Shown: positions 1 to 9,043, counted from the stretch's first letter. The stretch: 64,000 bases of DNA from Aequorivita sp. (GCA_030690315.1 JAUYGY010000038.1:1-64000), one strand, 5' to 3'. Numbers and translations are program-made. Notes: generated from the sequence alone by a model not told the origin.

Positions 1-171
1 AAAATCAAAAACCGCCGCCACGCCACCTTGGGCATATTTGGTGTTCGATTCTGCTTGGTGGGCTTTTGTTACAACCGTTATTTTTTTCTTCGGAAATTCC
101 GCAGCAAGTTTCACCGCGAGTGTTAATCCTGCAGCTCCCGAACCGATAATTAAAAAATTTGTTTCCATCAT
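1..171 (-). CDS. nadB: L-aspartate oxidase NadB, N-terminal part (cut by window edge)
   Basis: Only the first 57 codons are in the window. The protein begins with a Rossmann dinucleotide-binding strand (IIGSGAAGL) for FAD and continues to the family hallmark YAQGGVAAVFD, which fits L-aspartate oxidase, the flavoenzyme that makes iminoaspartate for NAD synthesis. The start ATG overlaps the stop codon of nadA (TAATG), so the two are translationally coupled; a second ATG follows directly at 168. The enzyme hands its unstable product to NadA, encoded just upstream. The start of the gene is clear; the rest lies outside the window. Confidence 0.9.
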   Translation of the reverse strand, partial: MMETNFLIIGSGAAGLTLAVKLAAEFPKKKITVVTKAHQAESNTKYAQGGVAAVFDF

Positions 172-1097
172 TATTTTGATAATTCCAGCATCCGTTCAAT
201 GGGCAAAATTGCCTTTTTTCTAATTACTTCGGAAACTTCTATTTGCGGGGTTTCGTTCAGCAAACAGTTGTAAAGTTTTTGCAAAGTGTTCATTTTCATA
301 AACGCACATTCGCTGCAGGCACAAGTATTGTCTTCTTCAGCAGGGGCGGGAATTAAAATTGCCTGCGGTACTTCCTGTTGCATTTTATGAAGAATTCCAG
401 CTTCCGTAGCCACTATAAATTTTTCCGACGGATGTTTTTTCACATAATCAATCATTCCAGCCGTGGAGCCAATATATGTCGCGGTTTCCAGAATATGGCT
501 TTCACTTTCGGGGTGCGCTATTATTTTTGAACCGGGATGTTCTTTATACAATTTCAAAAGCTTATCTATTGAAAATGCTTCGTGCACAATGCACGCGCCA
601 TCCCAAAGCAGCATTTTTCTGCCTGTTTTTTTCTGAATATATTTTCCCAGGTTTTTATCGGGCGCAAAAATGATAGGTACGTCCTTGGGGATAGAATTCA
701 CAATTTTTTCGGCGTTGGAAGAAGTGCAAATAATATCGCTCAAGGCTTTTACTTCTGCAGAGCAATTAACGTAGGTAATCACCGTATGATCGGGATGTGC
801 TTCCACTAATTTCTGAAAAGCATCTGCCGGACATGAATCTGCAAGCGAGCAGCCCGCCATTAAATCTGGCAACAAAACTTTTTTATTGGGGTTCAGTATT
901 TTGGCGGTTTCGGCCATAAAATGAACTCCGGCGAAAACAATTATATCTGCATCGGTCTCGGCTGCTTTTTGCGAAAGGCCCAAACTATCGCCCACATAAT
1001 CTGCCACATCCTGAATTTCGGGCACTTGATAGTAATGCGCGAGGATCACGGCGTTTTTTTTCTTTTTAAGCTCTAATATTTTCTGATGTAAATCCAT
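171..1097 (-). CDS. nadA: Quinolinate synthase NadA
   Basis: Quinolinate synthase condenses iminoaspartate with dihydroxyacetone phosphate to quinolinate on a [4Fe-4S] cluster. The 308-residue protein opens with LAHYYQ, has [10 protein letters not shown] (Cys83), [10 protein letters not shown] (Cys169) and a Cys-rich CACSEC stretch at 259-264; one cysteine from each of the three places is expected to hold the cluster, leaving one iron site free for substrate. Length is normal for the short bacterial form. It starts 3 bases after the stop of the NorB-like gene and overlaps nadB, so it probably shares a transcript with both. No separate promoter is visible in the 3-base gap. Confidence 0.96.
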   Translation of the reverse strand: MDLHQKILELKKKKNAVILAHYYQVPEIQDVADYVGDSLGLSQKAAETDADIIVFAGVHFMAETAKILNPNKKVLLPDLMAGCSLADSCPADAFQKLVEAHPDHTVITYVNCSAEVKALSDIICTSSNAEKIVNSIPKDVPIIFAPDKNLGKYIQKKTGRKMLLWDGACIVHEAFSIDKLLKLYKEHPGSKIIAHPESESHILETATYIGSTAGMIDYVKKHPSEKFIVATEAGILHKMQQEVPQAILIPAPAEEDNTCACSECAFMKMNTLQKLYNCLLNETPQIEVSEVIRKKAILPIERMLELSK

Positions 1098-1100
1098 CGA

Positions 1101-2426
1101 TTATGATTTAATTTTTTGAAAAAATGCTTTGAATAAAGGGAATGCAATAATTGAAAGTGAAACAAAAATCCCAATTCCAAAAATGAAAAACGAAATGTAA
1201 TAAGGAACGAGCGAATCCTGCATTTCGGAAAAGGATCCGGTTTTTGAAACGTACATCCAATAACTCCGTTTAGCCCCTGCAATTATGAGGGAAATAAAAA
1301 ATATAAACAGTGAAATATTGAATGAAACGAAGCCTCTTTTTACCCATTTTCTATCTGTTTCAAAATCTGGATAAATTTGATGAACAATAAAAAACAAGGC
1401 TGAAAAAAGAATGGTAGTATTAATGCCGATAGTAGTTCCCATGGAATGTGCCACCGTAATATGTGTACCGTGCGTAAAGAAATTAATGGCGGGAATGGAA
1501 AATAGCAACGCCAAGATTATATTTATAAAAATCCAGAAATCTGTTGCTAGCAAAAACCGGTATGCCATTGGGTGATTTTCCTTTTCAACTTTTAAAACAG
1601 AGCGTTTCCAGTTGTAAATAATTGACGCCAAAACAATCCACTCAGTCATGCTTATTGCGTAAGCAACATACCGAATCCAGGGTTGCGTGGGTAATAAATA
1701 CGTGTGGTGCGCCCAACCGAACATTAAATTGGATAATCCCAAAAAGTAGAAGAAAAAAGCGGTTTTGTTTGTAGCCACATTGCTGTCCTTTTTTATTTTC
1801 GACATTAAATAGATAGAAATTCCATAAACTAGCATGTTCCACGACCCAGTGAACGAGCCGGTCGATTTCCATTGTACTGCAAAATCCTTTATAAAATTCA
1901 ACCTAAAAAAATCAAACAGCCAAAAGTGTGCTTCCAGCAAATGGTAGCACATAAAAGCAATGCCCGTACCCCACATCCAGTAATACACCGGCCATCCTTT
2001 TACGTTTTTGTAAAGTGTTTTGAAATAATTAATTCCGAATAAAATCCAGCCGATTAAAATAGGAACAATCAATATTGGCATAAATGCGAAGTATTCCCTG
2101 CCCTTGGTATAATCGAACGAAAACGAAAAATATATTGCAACTCCCGTTAAAAGAAAAATGATGAAATGAAGTTTTGCCAAAAAGGGCGAAAAGAGCTTGA
2201 ATTTTTCAACATAAACAAGGAAAAAATAGATGCTACCCGTGGCGCAAAGCACAATCCACGAAATTACCGAAGTAACGTGAAAAGGCCTCAGTTTTGAAAA
2301 GGGTATTTGTTGTTTCAGAAATTCGGGCATTAAATATTGAAAGGAAGCCGTCATTCCAAAGAACATCCCTAAAAACAAAGCGACAAGTGCAAAAAGAAGA
2401 AAATAAATTGGGGACTTACTTTTCAT
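1101..2426 (-). CDS. Divergent NorB-like heme-copper oxidase superfamily subunit I
   Basis: A 441-residue integral membrane protein with about 12 hydrophobic segments, related to the catalytic subunit of cytochrome c-dependent nitric oxide reductase and cbb3 oxidase. Visible family marks are RPFH (His50, low-spin heme ligand position), GWAHH (His240/His241, two of the FeB ligands) and TVAHSMG (His327, heme b3 ligand position). Two expected residues are absent: the helix VQWKSTGSFTGSWN (184-197) lacks the third FeB histidine and the nearby Glu of canonical NorB, and the second histidine of the His-x-His pair is Met329. The NorC-like gene upstream supports a reductase role. NO reduction is inference; some other heme-copper chemistry is possible. 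No norD or norQ partner is nearby. Confidence 0.75.
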   Translation of the reverse strand: MKSKSPIYFLLFALVALFLGMFFGMTASFQYLMPEFLKQQIPFSKLRPFHVTSVISWIVLCATGSIYFFLVYVEKFKLFSPFLAKLHFIIFLLTGVAIYFSFSFDYTKGREYFAFMPILIVPILIGWILFGINYFKTLYKNVKGWPVYYWMWGTGIAFMCYHLLEAHFWLFDFFRLNFIKDFAVQWKSTGSFTGSWNMLVYGISIYLMSKIKKDSNVATNKTAFFFYFLGLSNLMFGWAHHTYLLPTQPWIRYVAYAISMTEWIVLASIIYNWKRSVLKVEKENHPMAYRFLLATDFWIFINIILALLFSIPAINFFTHGTHITVAHSMGTTIGINTTILFSALFFIVHQIYPDFETDRKWVKRGFVSFNISLFIFFISLIIAGAKRSYWMYVSKTGSFSEMQDSLVPYYISFFIFGIGIFVSLSIIAFPLFKAFFQKIKS

Positions 2427-2457
2427 CTGTCTATATTATTGTTTTTTAAAGGTCATA

Positions 2458-2479
2458 CTTCGACTGCGCTCAGTACAGG
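2458..2479. repeat. Short dispersed imperfect palindrome between norC-like and norB-like genes
   Basis: The 93-base gap between the two Nor-like genes contains CTTCGACTGCGCTCAGTACA, with an imperfect inverted core (CTG-CGCT-CAG). This resembles a short REP-type sequence I associate with Bacteroidota intergenic regions. It probably forms a weak hairpin within the transcript, which could alter the ratio of the two subunits. Only one copy is in the window. Confidence 0.45.
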
Positions 2480-2519
2480 TATGGAACATCCAATTAGTCA
2501 TTCCGCTATGTGTTTAAAA

Positions 2520-2960
2520 TTAATCCCTGGATGTTTCATTTCGGTACTTTATTTTTACCCAGCCCGTTGCTTCAATTTCTGCGTTATAGTTGGGATAGAT
2601 TCCTGTTTGGTCAACCTGTTTAAAATATTGCACCAAGGCATCTTTTTCTTCCTCGGAAAAATTATATTGGGGCATACTTTTCACGCCGCTGTTCAAAAAT
2701 GCTTTAATATACAGCGGTCCCTTGCCTTCCGTTGAATAAATATTGGTTAGATCTGGTCCCAAATATCCGCCCAAACCGTACAATTGATGGCAGGACCAAC
2801 ACCTATTATTTTGAAACAACTGCTGGCCTTTTACTGCCGTTGGGGATAATTTTTCAACAGCCACATAGCCATCAGTGTTATAAACAACCACGTTGTAAAT
2901 GCAAAAAAGGGCAAGCAAAATTGCAATTACGAAAATGTAAAGTCTTGAACTAGCGGACAT
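2520..2960 (-). CDS. NorC-like membrane-anchored monoheme cytochrome c
   Basis: The 146-residue protein has one N-terminal membrane anchor (about residues 7-27) and a periplasmic cytochrome c domain with a single heme-binding CWSCH (54-58) and a likely axial Met96 in SMPQYNF. The stretch GLGGYLGPDLTN after the heme motif matches the NorC/CcoO-type family. It should pass electrons to the NorB-like subunit encoded 93 bases downstream. It is the first gene of the leftward cluster norC-like, norB-like, nadA, nadB, and diverges from the acyl-CoA synthetase gene. The gene symbol is left blank because its partner is not a canonical NorB. Confidence 0.85.
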   Translation of the reverse strand: MSASSRLYIFVIAILLALFCIYNVVVYNTDGYVAVEKLSPTAVKGQQLFQNNRCWSCHQLYGLGGYLGPDLTNIYSTEGKGPLYIKAFLNSGVKSMPQYNFSEEEKDALVQYFKQVDQTGIYPNYNAEIEATGWVKIKYRNETSRD

Positions 2961-3102
2961 TTTGAACTACCATATTTTGCCGATAAAATTAAACCTTCAA
3001 GCCTGTGCAGAATATGATAAATATCAGCTATTAAGACCGAAGCATCTTTTAATTTCGCTTATCTTCGAAATTGAGTCGATTTCAATTTTATTTTTCACAA
3101 TT

Positions 3103-5166
3103 ATGGTCAACAAACAACTTCTAAATCCTAAATCCATCGTAGTAATTGGCGCTTCCAACGACACCAAAAAACCAGGAGGTAAAATGCTGAAAAACATCAT
3201 TTCTGGCGGTTTCCGTGGAAGTTTGTGCGTTGTTAACCCAAAAGAAGAAAAGGTTCAGGGTATAAAAAGTTATTCAGAATTAAAAGATATTCCCCAAACA
3301 GAACTTGCCATTATAGCTATTCCAGCGAAATATTGTCCAGAAACAATAAAATTTTTGGTCGAAGAAAAAAACACTAAAGCATTCATAATCATTTCCGCAG
3401 GTTTTGGCGAAGCTGGGGAAAAAGGAAAACAATGGGAACAGCAGATTAAAACAACGGTGGACAGCGTAAATGGTTGTCTAATCGGCCCTAATTGCATTGG
3501 AATTATTACCAAAAACTACAAAGGTGTTTTTACCGCTCCAGTCCCACAATTCAATCCAAAGGGCTGCGACCTCATCTCTGGTTCAGGCGCCACGGCAGTT
3601 TTTATTATGGAAGCCGGAATGGCTCTGGGTGTTTCTTTTGCGAACGTATTTTCGGTTGGAAATGCCGCACAAACAAGCATTGAGGATATTTTGGAATATA
3701 TGGATGAAAACTTCGATGCCGAAACCGATCCGTTCATAAAATTGCTTTATTTGGAAACCATATCCAATCCCAAAAAATTATTGAAACACGCTTCATCGCT
3801 CATAAAAAAAGGTGCAAAAATAGCGGCCATTAAAGCCGGAAGCACCGCTGAAGGCAGCCGTGCAGCCACATCGCATACGGGCGCCATCGCTAGTAGCGAT
3901 ATGACTGTGCGCGCGCTTTTCAACAAAGCGGGAATTGTATATTGTAGCAGCCGGGAGGAACTTTTGAGCGTGGCTTCCATTTTCAACTATAAAAAATTAG
4001 AAGGGAAAAATATTGCCATTATTACCCACGCCGGTGGTTCGGCAGTAATGCTGGCGGATGAGCTTTCAAAAGGAGGCTTAAAGGTTCCTGAAATTGCCGG
4101 CCACGATGCCGAAAAACTAAAATCCTTCCTCTATCCCGGCTCTTCCGTTGCCAATCCCATAGATTTTTTAGCAACGGGAACGGCGGAACAGCTGGGCATT
4201 ATCATTGATTACTGCGAACATAAATTTGAAAATATTGATGCAATGGCCGTGGTTTTTGGCAGTCCGGGACTTTTCGACGTTGAAAATGTTTACAATGTTT
4301 TGAGCGTGAAATTGGAAATCTGCAAAAAGCCAATTTTCCCCGTATTGCCCTCCGTGGTGAACGCACAGCGCGAGATTCAATCCTTTTTGAAGAAAGGACA
4401 TATCAACTTTCCCGATGAAGTGGTTTTAGGGAAAGCGCTTTCACAGGTTTTCAATACGCCAGAGCCTATTTCAGAAGAAATTTCACTTCCAAAAATCGAC
4501 ATTGAAAAAATTCGACACATTATTGATACTGCTGCCGAAGGCTATCTTTCTGCTGCCGAAACCGAAAAAATTCTTGACGCCGCAGGAATTCCGCGGGTTA
4601 TGGAAATTGTTGAAAATTCAAAAGAAAAATTACTCGCCGCGATAGCTTCAATGGAATTTCCTGTGGTGATGAAAGTTGTTGGCCCGCTTCACAAAAGCGA
4701 TGCAAAAGGTGTGGTGCTGAATATTACTTCCAATAAAGAAGTTTCGGAAACCTTTGATGCGCTGATGAAAATAGATTCCGCCACGGCAGTAATGGTGCAA
4801 CCACAATTGGCAGGCCTGGAACTTTTTGTGGGTGTTATGAAGGAACCCAACTTCAACCACACCATTCTATGTGGTTTGGGCGGAATTTTTATTGAAGTGC
4901 TAAACGATGTTTCAGCTGGATTAAGTCCTATTTCAAAAGAGGAAGCACAGAAAATGGCGCGGTCGCTTCGGGGTTATAAACTCATTCAAGGCGCGAGAGG
5001 CCATGAGGGTGTTAACGAAAACCAATTTGTGGAAATTATTCAGAGGCTTTCCGCTTTGGTAGAAGCCGCGCCGGAAATTACGGAGATGGACATCAATCCG
5101 TTGATTGGCACACAGCGGACGATTACGGCTGTGGATGCGCGGATAAAGATTGGAAGGAAAGGCTAA
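3103..5166 (+). CDS. ADP-forming acetate/acyl-CoA ligase, fused alpha-beta subunits
   Basis: The 687-residue protein joins an N-terminal CoA-binding Rossmann domain (VVIGASND near residue 12), two succinyl-CoA-ligase-like flavodoxin domains and a C-terminal ATP-grasp domain (from about residue 470, with PVVMKVVGP and GLGGIFIE). His258 in ATSHTGA is the expected phosphohistidine. Such enzymes interconvert acyl-CoA plus ADP and phosphate with the free acid plus ATP. An in-frame extension reaches back to 2962, but the ATG at 3103 directly before VNKQLLNPKSIVVIG is the natural start because the CoA-binding fold begins there. It diverges from the NorC-like gene. Acetate as the real substrate is an assumption. 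Confidence 0.92.
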   Translation: MVNKQLLNPKSIVVIGASNDTKKPGGKMLKNIISGGFRGSLCVVNPKEEKVQGIKSYSELKDIPQTELAIIAIPAKYCPETIKFLVEEKNTKAFIIISAGFGEAGEKGKQWEQQIKTTVDSVNGCLIGPNCIGIITKNYKGVFTAPVPQFNPKGCDLISGSGATAVFIMEAGMALGVSFANVFSVGNAAQTSIEDILEYMDENFDAETDPFIKLLYLETISNPKKLLKHASSLIKKGAKIAAIKAGSTAEGSRAATSHTGAIASSDMTVRALFNKAGIVYCSSREELLSVASIFNYKKLEGKNIAIITHAGGSAVMLADELSKGGLKVPEIAGHDAEKLKSFLYPGSSVANPIDFLATGTAEQLGIIIDYCEHKFENIDAMAVVFGSPGLFDVENVYNVLSVKLEICKKPIFPVLPSVVNAQREIQSFLKKGHINFPDEVVLGKALSQVFNTPEPISEEISLPKIDIEKIRHIIDTAAEGYLSAAETEKILDAAGIPRVMEIVENSKEKLLAAIASMEFPVVMKVVGPLHKSDAKGVVLNITSNKEVSETFDALMKIDSATAVMVQPQLAGLELFVGVMKEPNFNHTILCGLGGIFIEVLNDVSAGLSPISKEEAQKMARSLRGYKLIQGARGHEGVNENQFVEIIQRLSALVEAAPEITEMDINPLIGTQRTITAVDARIKIGRKG

Positions 5167-5264
5167 ATTTGTATATTTGAAACTATGGGCAGAAAAACCA
5201 TAAAACTAGGGCTTAGTATGCCAAATAGGAATATAAAGAGCTGTAAAATAGCTTATGTAAACAA

Positions 5265-5811
5265 GTTGGCAGCAAGCTGAAAAAACTCATCAGAATTGAA
5301 TAATAACAAATTAAAAATAATCATAGTTCTGACTATGATTCCGACTTTGGCAATGGCCAACGCTGGTTCGCCAATGATGTGGTTTGGAATTTTGCACTCT
5401 CTTATTTTGAATTCTCTAATCGGAATTTATGAAAGTAATTATCTGGAAAAAAGGGAAATTTCTAACCGAATGTGGTTAATAATCATCGGAAATTATTTCT
5501 CAATGTTTATCGGATTATATTTTATTGCACCTTACTTTTCATCAATTACTGGAAATATTGACTTTTGGGGAGGAAATACTCGATACGGAGATTATGAATT
5601 AAACGGATTTATATTTGGAATGTTAGCTTCTTTTGTTGCAACATTGATGTTGGAATTACCTTTCTATTATTTATCGGTAAAAGAGAAAACAAAAAGAAAA
5701 ATTGGAGCTTGGAAATTTATTGAGGCAAATGCAATTTCGAATACGGTTATGTTTTTGATTTATTTTATAATTGTAGCTGGAGGAAGTAAATAAAAAAAGC
5801 CAGTTGCCAAC
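5265..5811. repeat. Inverted GTTGGCA motifs bracketing an orphan gene
   Basis: GTTGGCA at 5265-5271 lies before the orphan membrane gene, and its reverse complement TGCCAAC at 5805-5811 follows about 12 bases after the stop codon. The surrounding bases are also partly complementary (CAAGTTGGCAGC against CAGTTGCCAACAGCG). The span given covers both motifs and the gene between them. They could be ends of a cassette-like insertion or the arms of a transcript-level hairpin; no transposase or integrase is adjacent. Confidence 0.35.
5296..5793 (+). CDS. Hypothetical four-helix membrane protein
   Basis: I do not recognise this 165-residue protein. It has an N-terminal signal or anchor segment ending in ANAG and about three further hydrophobic helices; a charged loop (EKTKRK) precedes the last helix. 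The start is a TTG at 5296; an in-frame ATG at 5335 would cut the signal segment short. It stands alone, is richer in A/T than its neighbours, and is bounded on both sides by a GTTGGCA motif in inverted orientation, which suggests that the gene with its flanks was acquired as a unit. Confidence 0.6.
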   Translation: MNNNKLKIIIVLTMIPTLAMANAGSPMMWFGILHSLILNSLIGIYESNYLEKREISNRMWLIIIGNYFSMFIGLYFIAPYFSSITGNIDFWGGNTRYGDYELNGFIFGMLASFVATLMLELPFYYLSVKEKTKRKIGAWKFIEANAISNTVMFLIYFIIVAGGSK

Positions 5812-6028
5812 AGCGTATCTTATGAAAAGCACTAATCCCGTTCTTCAAAAATAATATTTTTCACTTAAAACTCCGGCCTGCTCAAGCCCACATCAAAAAT
5901 CTAAAAAAGTGATTCTTTAAAGTTTTCACTATTTGTGTTAAAGAAAGCTTGAATTGGATTAATCAAAGGGATTGGTAACCTATATCTTTATATACGTGAC
6001 AGTTACTATAATAACCACTAATTTTTTA

Positions 6029-6208
6029 ATGATGATCTGGACCTATCTCTTTCTCTTTCTTGTAGTAGTGGCCGCCGTCCTTGGCTTTTTAGGTTTAGGA
6101 TTTGGCTCAATTGAATCTGCACAAATAGCGTTCTATGTTTTCGGGATGTGCCTATTATTTTCTTTCGTCCTGGAATGGCGCAAAAAGCGCAAAAGATATT
6201 ATGAATAA
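6029..6208 (+). CDS. Small DUF1328-like membrane protein
   Basis: The 59-residue protein has two hydrophobic helices with a glycine-rich turn (GFLGLGFGSIES) and a basic tail (EWRKKRKRYYE), resembling the small YtjA/DUF1328 membrane family of unknown function. The reading frame stays open from a TTG at 5972, but the tandem ATG at 6029/6032 gives the expected family start. A strong terminator follows 22 bases after the stop. Function is not known. Confidence 0.6.
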   Translation: MMIWTYLFLFLVVVAAVLGFLGLGFGSIESAQIAFYVFGMCLLFSFVLEWRKKRKRYYE

Positions 6209-6229
6209 AATTTAACCCTATAAAAAATG

Positions 6230-6261
6230 ACCGCCTACTATTTTATTATGGCGGTTTTTTT
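6230..6261 (+). terminator. Rho-independent terminator
   Basis: Stem ACCGCC (6230-6235) pairs with GGCGGT (6250-6255) across a 14-base A/T loop and runs into a T tract. It ends the small DUF1328-like gene and separates it from the AraC-type regulator. Confidence 0.85.
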
Positions 6262-6394
6262 ATATCAAAAAAAATTAAATAATAAACTGTAAAATAATGA
6301 TTTGGTATAAGTTTATTTTTTAGGTTAAAAAAATTAACAAGTTGCAATGGATTTCAAATCTATTAAGTATTTTGGTGCAACAAAATAACCTCTT

Positions 6395-7432
6395 ATGAAT
6401 ATCATACATGTTAACTCCCTTCCGCTAAAAGATGTAATTAGGGATATTGCCAAAGTTTTTGACATTCCCTATTCCGAAAATTGTGGTGAATATTTTTTGC
6501 ATCTACCGCCATCTGTGGGCGAGGGTAGCATAAGAGGCATCAACTTTGATGGCGGATTGGGGCTAGTGCAGTATGATTGTGTTTTTAAGGACGACTTCGA
6601 GATCCATTTTGTGGTTAACAACATTCACCCGTTGAAGTTTTTATACACGGTAGAGGGATACTTAATGCACCGTTTTGAAAATGATGAAAATCTTCACAAA
6701 ATTGAACAATTTCAAAACGCCATCGTTGCTAGCAGCAATTACAATGGGCATGTGCTTTTCTTTAAGGCGAACCAAAAAATAAAGGTGAACAGTTTGGAAA
6801 TTGAACGGGAAACATTTCAACAAAAAATGTCCTGCGAAATTAAAAGTCTGGATCAAGAGCTTGAAAAACTTTTTAAAGATATTAAAGCCAATGATACCTT
6901 TTATTACAACGGAAACTACAGTTTGGGAATAGCAGATATTCTTACCGAAATGCTTGAGTTTCCTGCTGAAAACTTTACGCGGAAATTATTTTTGGAAGGG
7001 ATGGCCTACCAAATATTGACACACCAAATCCTGCAATATCAGGATGATAAAAATGAAGAGGGAAACCGAACGCTACTTCGCTCGTCTGAACTGAAACAGA
7101 TAAACCATATTTCAAGCCTTATTGAAAGTAATATTTCTGATGTTCCAACCGTAGAAAATCTGGCGAGAGAGGCTGGCTTGAATGTAAATAAATTGCAAGA
7201 AGGTTTCAAAAAATTATACGGTACCACGGTAAACAACTATTTGCAAAAAAAGAGACTGGATGCGGCCTATAACCTATTGACCAAAACAGACCTCAGTATT
7301 TCAGAGATTGTGAATGCTATTGGTCTTTCCAGCAAGAGTTATTTCTCCAAAATTTTTAAGGAAAAATACACCATCAGTCCTTCCGAATTTCGTAAAAAAC
7401 AGCGGACCAATAAAAAAACCCCAGACAAATAA
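6395..7432 (+). CDS. AraC-family transcriptional regulator
   Basis: The C-terminal ~100 residues form an AraC/XylS double helix-turn-helix domain: VENLAREAGLNVNKLQEGFK is the first recognition unit, and ISEIVNAIGLSSKSYFSKIF followed by SPSEFR is the second. The N-terminal ~230 residues are not a recognisable sugar- or cupin-binding sensor, so the effector is unknown. It stands alone between two terminators, so any target is not evident from context. The ATG at 6395 follows an A/T-rich leader without a clear ribosome binding site, as is usual in this group. Confidence 0.9.
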   Translation: MNIIHVNSLPLKDVIRDIAKVFDIPYSENCGEYFLHLPPSVGEGSIRGINFDGGLGLVQYDCVFKDDFEIHFVVNNIHPLKFLYTVEGYLMHRFENDENLHKIEQFQNAIVASSNYNGHVLFFKANQKIKVNSLEIERETFQQKMSCEIKSLDQELEKLFKDIKANDTFYYNGNYSLGIADILTEMLEFPAENFTRKLFLEGMAYQILTHQILQYQDDKNEEGNRTLLRSSELKQINHISSLIESNISDVPTVENLAREAGLNVNKLQEGFKKLYGTTVNNYLQKKRLDAAYNLLTKTDLSISEIVNAIGLSSKSYFSKIFKEKYTISPSEFRKKQRTNKKTPDK

Positions 7433-7554
7433 AATTTGGCTGAGGCTTCCTTATTCATAGCAATTGTTTCAAGTGCTAAATTATTAAAACTACATACTTT
7501 ATCTTAACTCAAAAGAACTAAACTTTAACCCATAATATTCTTTTTCAATCTATT

Positions 7555-7586
7555 GAAGGATAATTTTAGAATATCCTTCTTTTTTT
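7555..7586 (+). terminator. Rho-independent terminator after AraC-type gene
   Basis: GAAGGATA (7555-7562) pairs with TATCCTTC (7572-7579), followed by a run of seven T. It lies 120 bases past the AraC-type stop codon. Confidence 0.8.
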
Positions 7587-7668
7587 GTTGGCTTTCCAAT
7601 CTAATTTATAAAAAATAGCACCCACTTTAATACGCAGGTTCTTTCCTAATTTACTCGACAGCGTTTCG

Positions 7669-7676
7669 TATCTTTG
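7669..7676 (+). promoter_or_regulatory. Bacteroidota-type -7 box of purB
   Basis: TATCTTTG matches the Bacteroidota consensus TANNTTTG and ends 20 bases before the purB ATG. No convincing TTTG -33 element was seen at 17-23 bases upstream. Confidence 0.6.
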
Positions 7677-7696
7677 CGCTTTCAAAATTTGAACCT

Positions 7697-9040
7697 ATGT
7701 ACACCAACGCTTTACAAGCCATTTCGCCTATTGACGGTCGTTATTCCTCAAAAACCGCAAGTCTTATCCCCTTTTTTTCTGAAGAAGCGCTCATCCGTTA
7801 TCGCATGCAGGTTGAAATTGAATACTTTATTGCACTGGTAGAGCTGGATTTGCCGCAATTAAAGGATTTTGACAGAAACCTTTTTTCAGAATTAAGAGAG
7901 CTATACCTTGGTTTTACGGTACAGGATGCTGTGAAAATTAAGGAAACTGAAAAGGTCACCAATCACGATGTAAAAGCTGTTGAATATTTTATAAAAGAAA
8001 AGTTTGAAGTTTTAAACCTTCAGCAATACAAGGAATTTATCCACTTTGGGTTGACCTCTCAGGACATTAACAATACCGCAATTCCGCTTTCGCTTAAAGA
8101 TGCCATAAACAACGTATATGTTCCACTTTTAATGGAAGTAAAAAATAAATTGAAACAACTTTCCGAAGATTGGGCGCATATTTCCATGTTGGCGCGCACC
8201 CACGGCCAACCTGCCTCCCCCACCCGTTTGGGAAAGGAAATTGAAGTTTTCGTTGTGCGTATTGAAGAACAGTTTGATATGATGAACGACATAAAAAGTG
8301 CCGCGAAATTTGGTGGGGCAACCGGCAATTTCAACGCACATAAAGTAGCCTATCCCAACATTGACTGGAGAGCGTTCGGAAAACAATTTGTTCAAAATAC
8401 ATTGGGATTGCATTACTCTTTCCCCACCACACAGATTGAGCATTATGACCACATGGCCGCGCTTTTTGATTGCTTAAAAAGAATAAATACTATTTTGATT
8501 GATTTGGATAGAGACATTTGGACCTATGTTTCCATGGAATATTTCAAACAAAAAATAAAAGCGGGCGAAGTTGGTTCCAGCGCGATGCCGCACAAAGTAA
8601 ACCCAATAGACTTTGAAAACAGTGAGGGAAATCTGGGTATTGCAAATGCACTATTTGAGCATCTTTCTGCAAAACTTCCTATTAGCAGATTACAGCGCGA
8701 CCTAACTGATAGTACTGTTTTAAGGAACATTGGCGTTCCAATTGGGCATACGCTAATTGCTTTTCATTCCACCTTAAAAGGCTTAAACAAATTGTTGCTG
8801 AACGAAGCAAAATTTGCTGAAGATTTAGAAAATAATTGGGCGGTTGTAGCCGAAGCCATTCAAACTATCCTGCGCCGCGAAGGCTACCCAAATCCATACG
8901 AAGCCCTGAAAGGATTAACGCGCACCAATGAACGTATAAACCAAAATTCCATAGCCAATTTTATAGAAACGCTGGAAGTACCCGAAAGTGTGAAACAAGA
9001 AATGCGAAACATTACTCCCGGAAACTATACAGGGATTTAA
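7697..9040 (+). CDS. purB: Adenylosuccinate lyase PurB
   Basis: This enzyme cleaves SAICAR and adenylosuccinate, releasing fumarate, in purine synthesis. The 447-residue sequence begins with the typical LQAISPIDGRY, carries ARTHGQPASPTRLGKE (catalytic His of the TxGQ loop) and the superfamily signature GSSAMPHKVNPIDFENSEG near residues 292-310, whose flexible serine loop holds the catalytic base. The long PurB form found in proteobacteria and Bacteroidota fits this length. It is a single-gene unit with its own -7 box and a terminator downstream. Confidence 0.97.
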   Translation: MYTNALQAISPIDGRYSSKTASLIPFFSEEALIRYRMQVEIEYFIALVELDLPQLKDFDRNLFSELRELYLGFTVQDAVKIKETEKVTNHDVKAVEYFIKEKFEVLNLQQYKEFIHFGLTSQDINNTAIPLSLKDAINNVYVPLLMEVKNKLKQLSEDWAHISMLARTHGQPASPTRLGKEIEVFVVRIEEQFDMMNDIKSAAKFGGATGNFNAHKVAYPNIDWRAFGKQFVQNTLGLHYSFPTTQIEHYDHMAALFDCLKRINTILIDLDRDIWTYVSMEYFKQKIKAGEVGSSAMPHKVNPIDFENSEGNLGIANALFEHLSAKLPISRLQRDLTDSTVLRNIGVPIGHTLIAFHSTLKGLNKLLLNEAKFAEDLENNWAVVAEAIQTILRREGYPNPYEALKGLTRTNERINQNSIANFIETLEVPESVKQEMRNITPGNYTGI

Positions 9041-9043
9041 AAA

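Noticed and set aside
2962..3102. Longer start for the acyl-CoA ligase gene
   Set aside because: The extra 47 residues are not part of the CoA-binding fold and include no ribosome binding site; the ATG at 3103 fits the family start.
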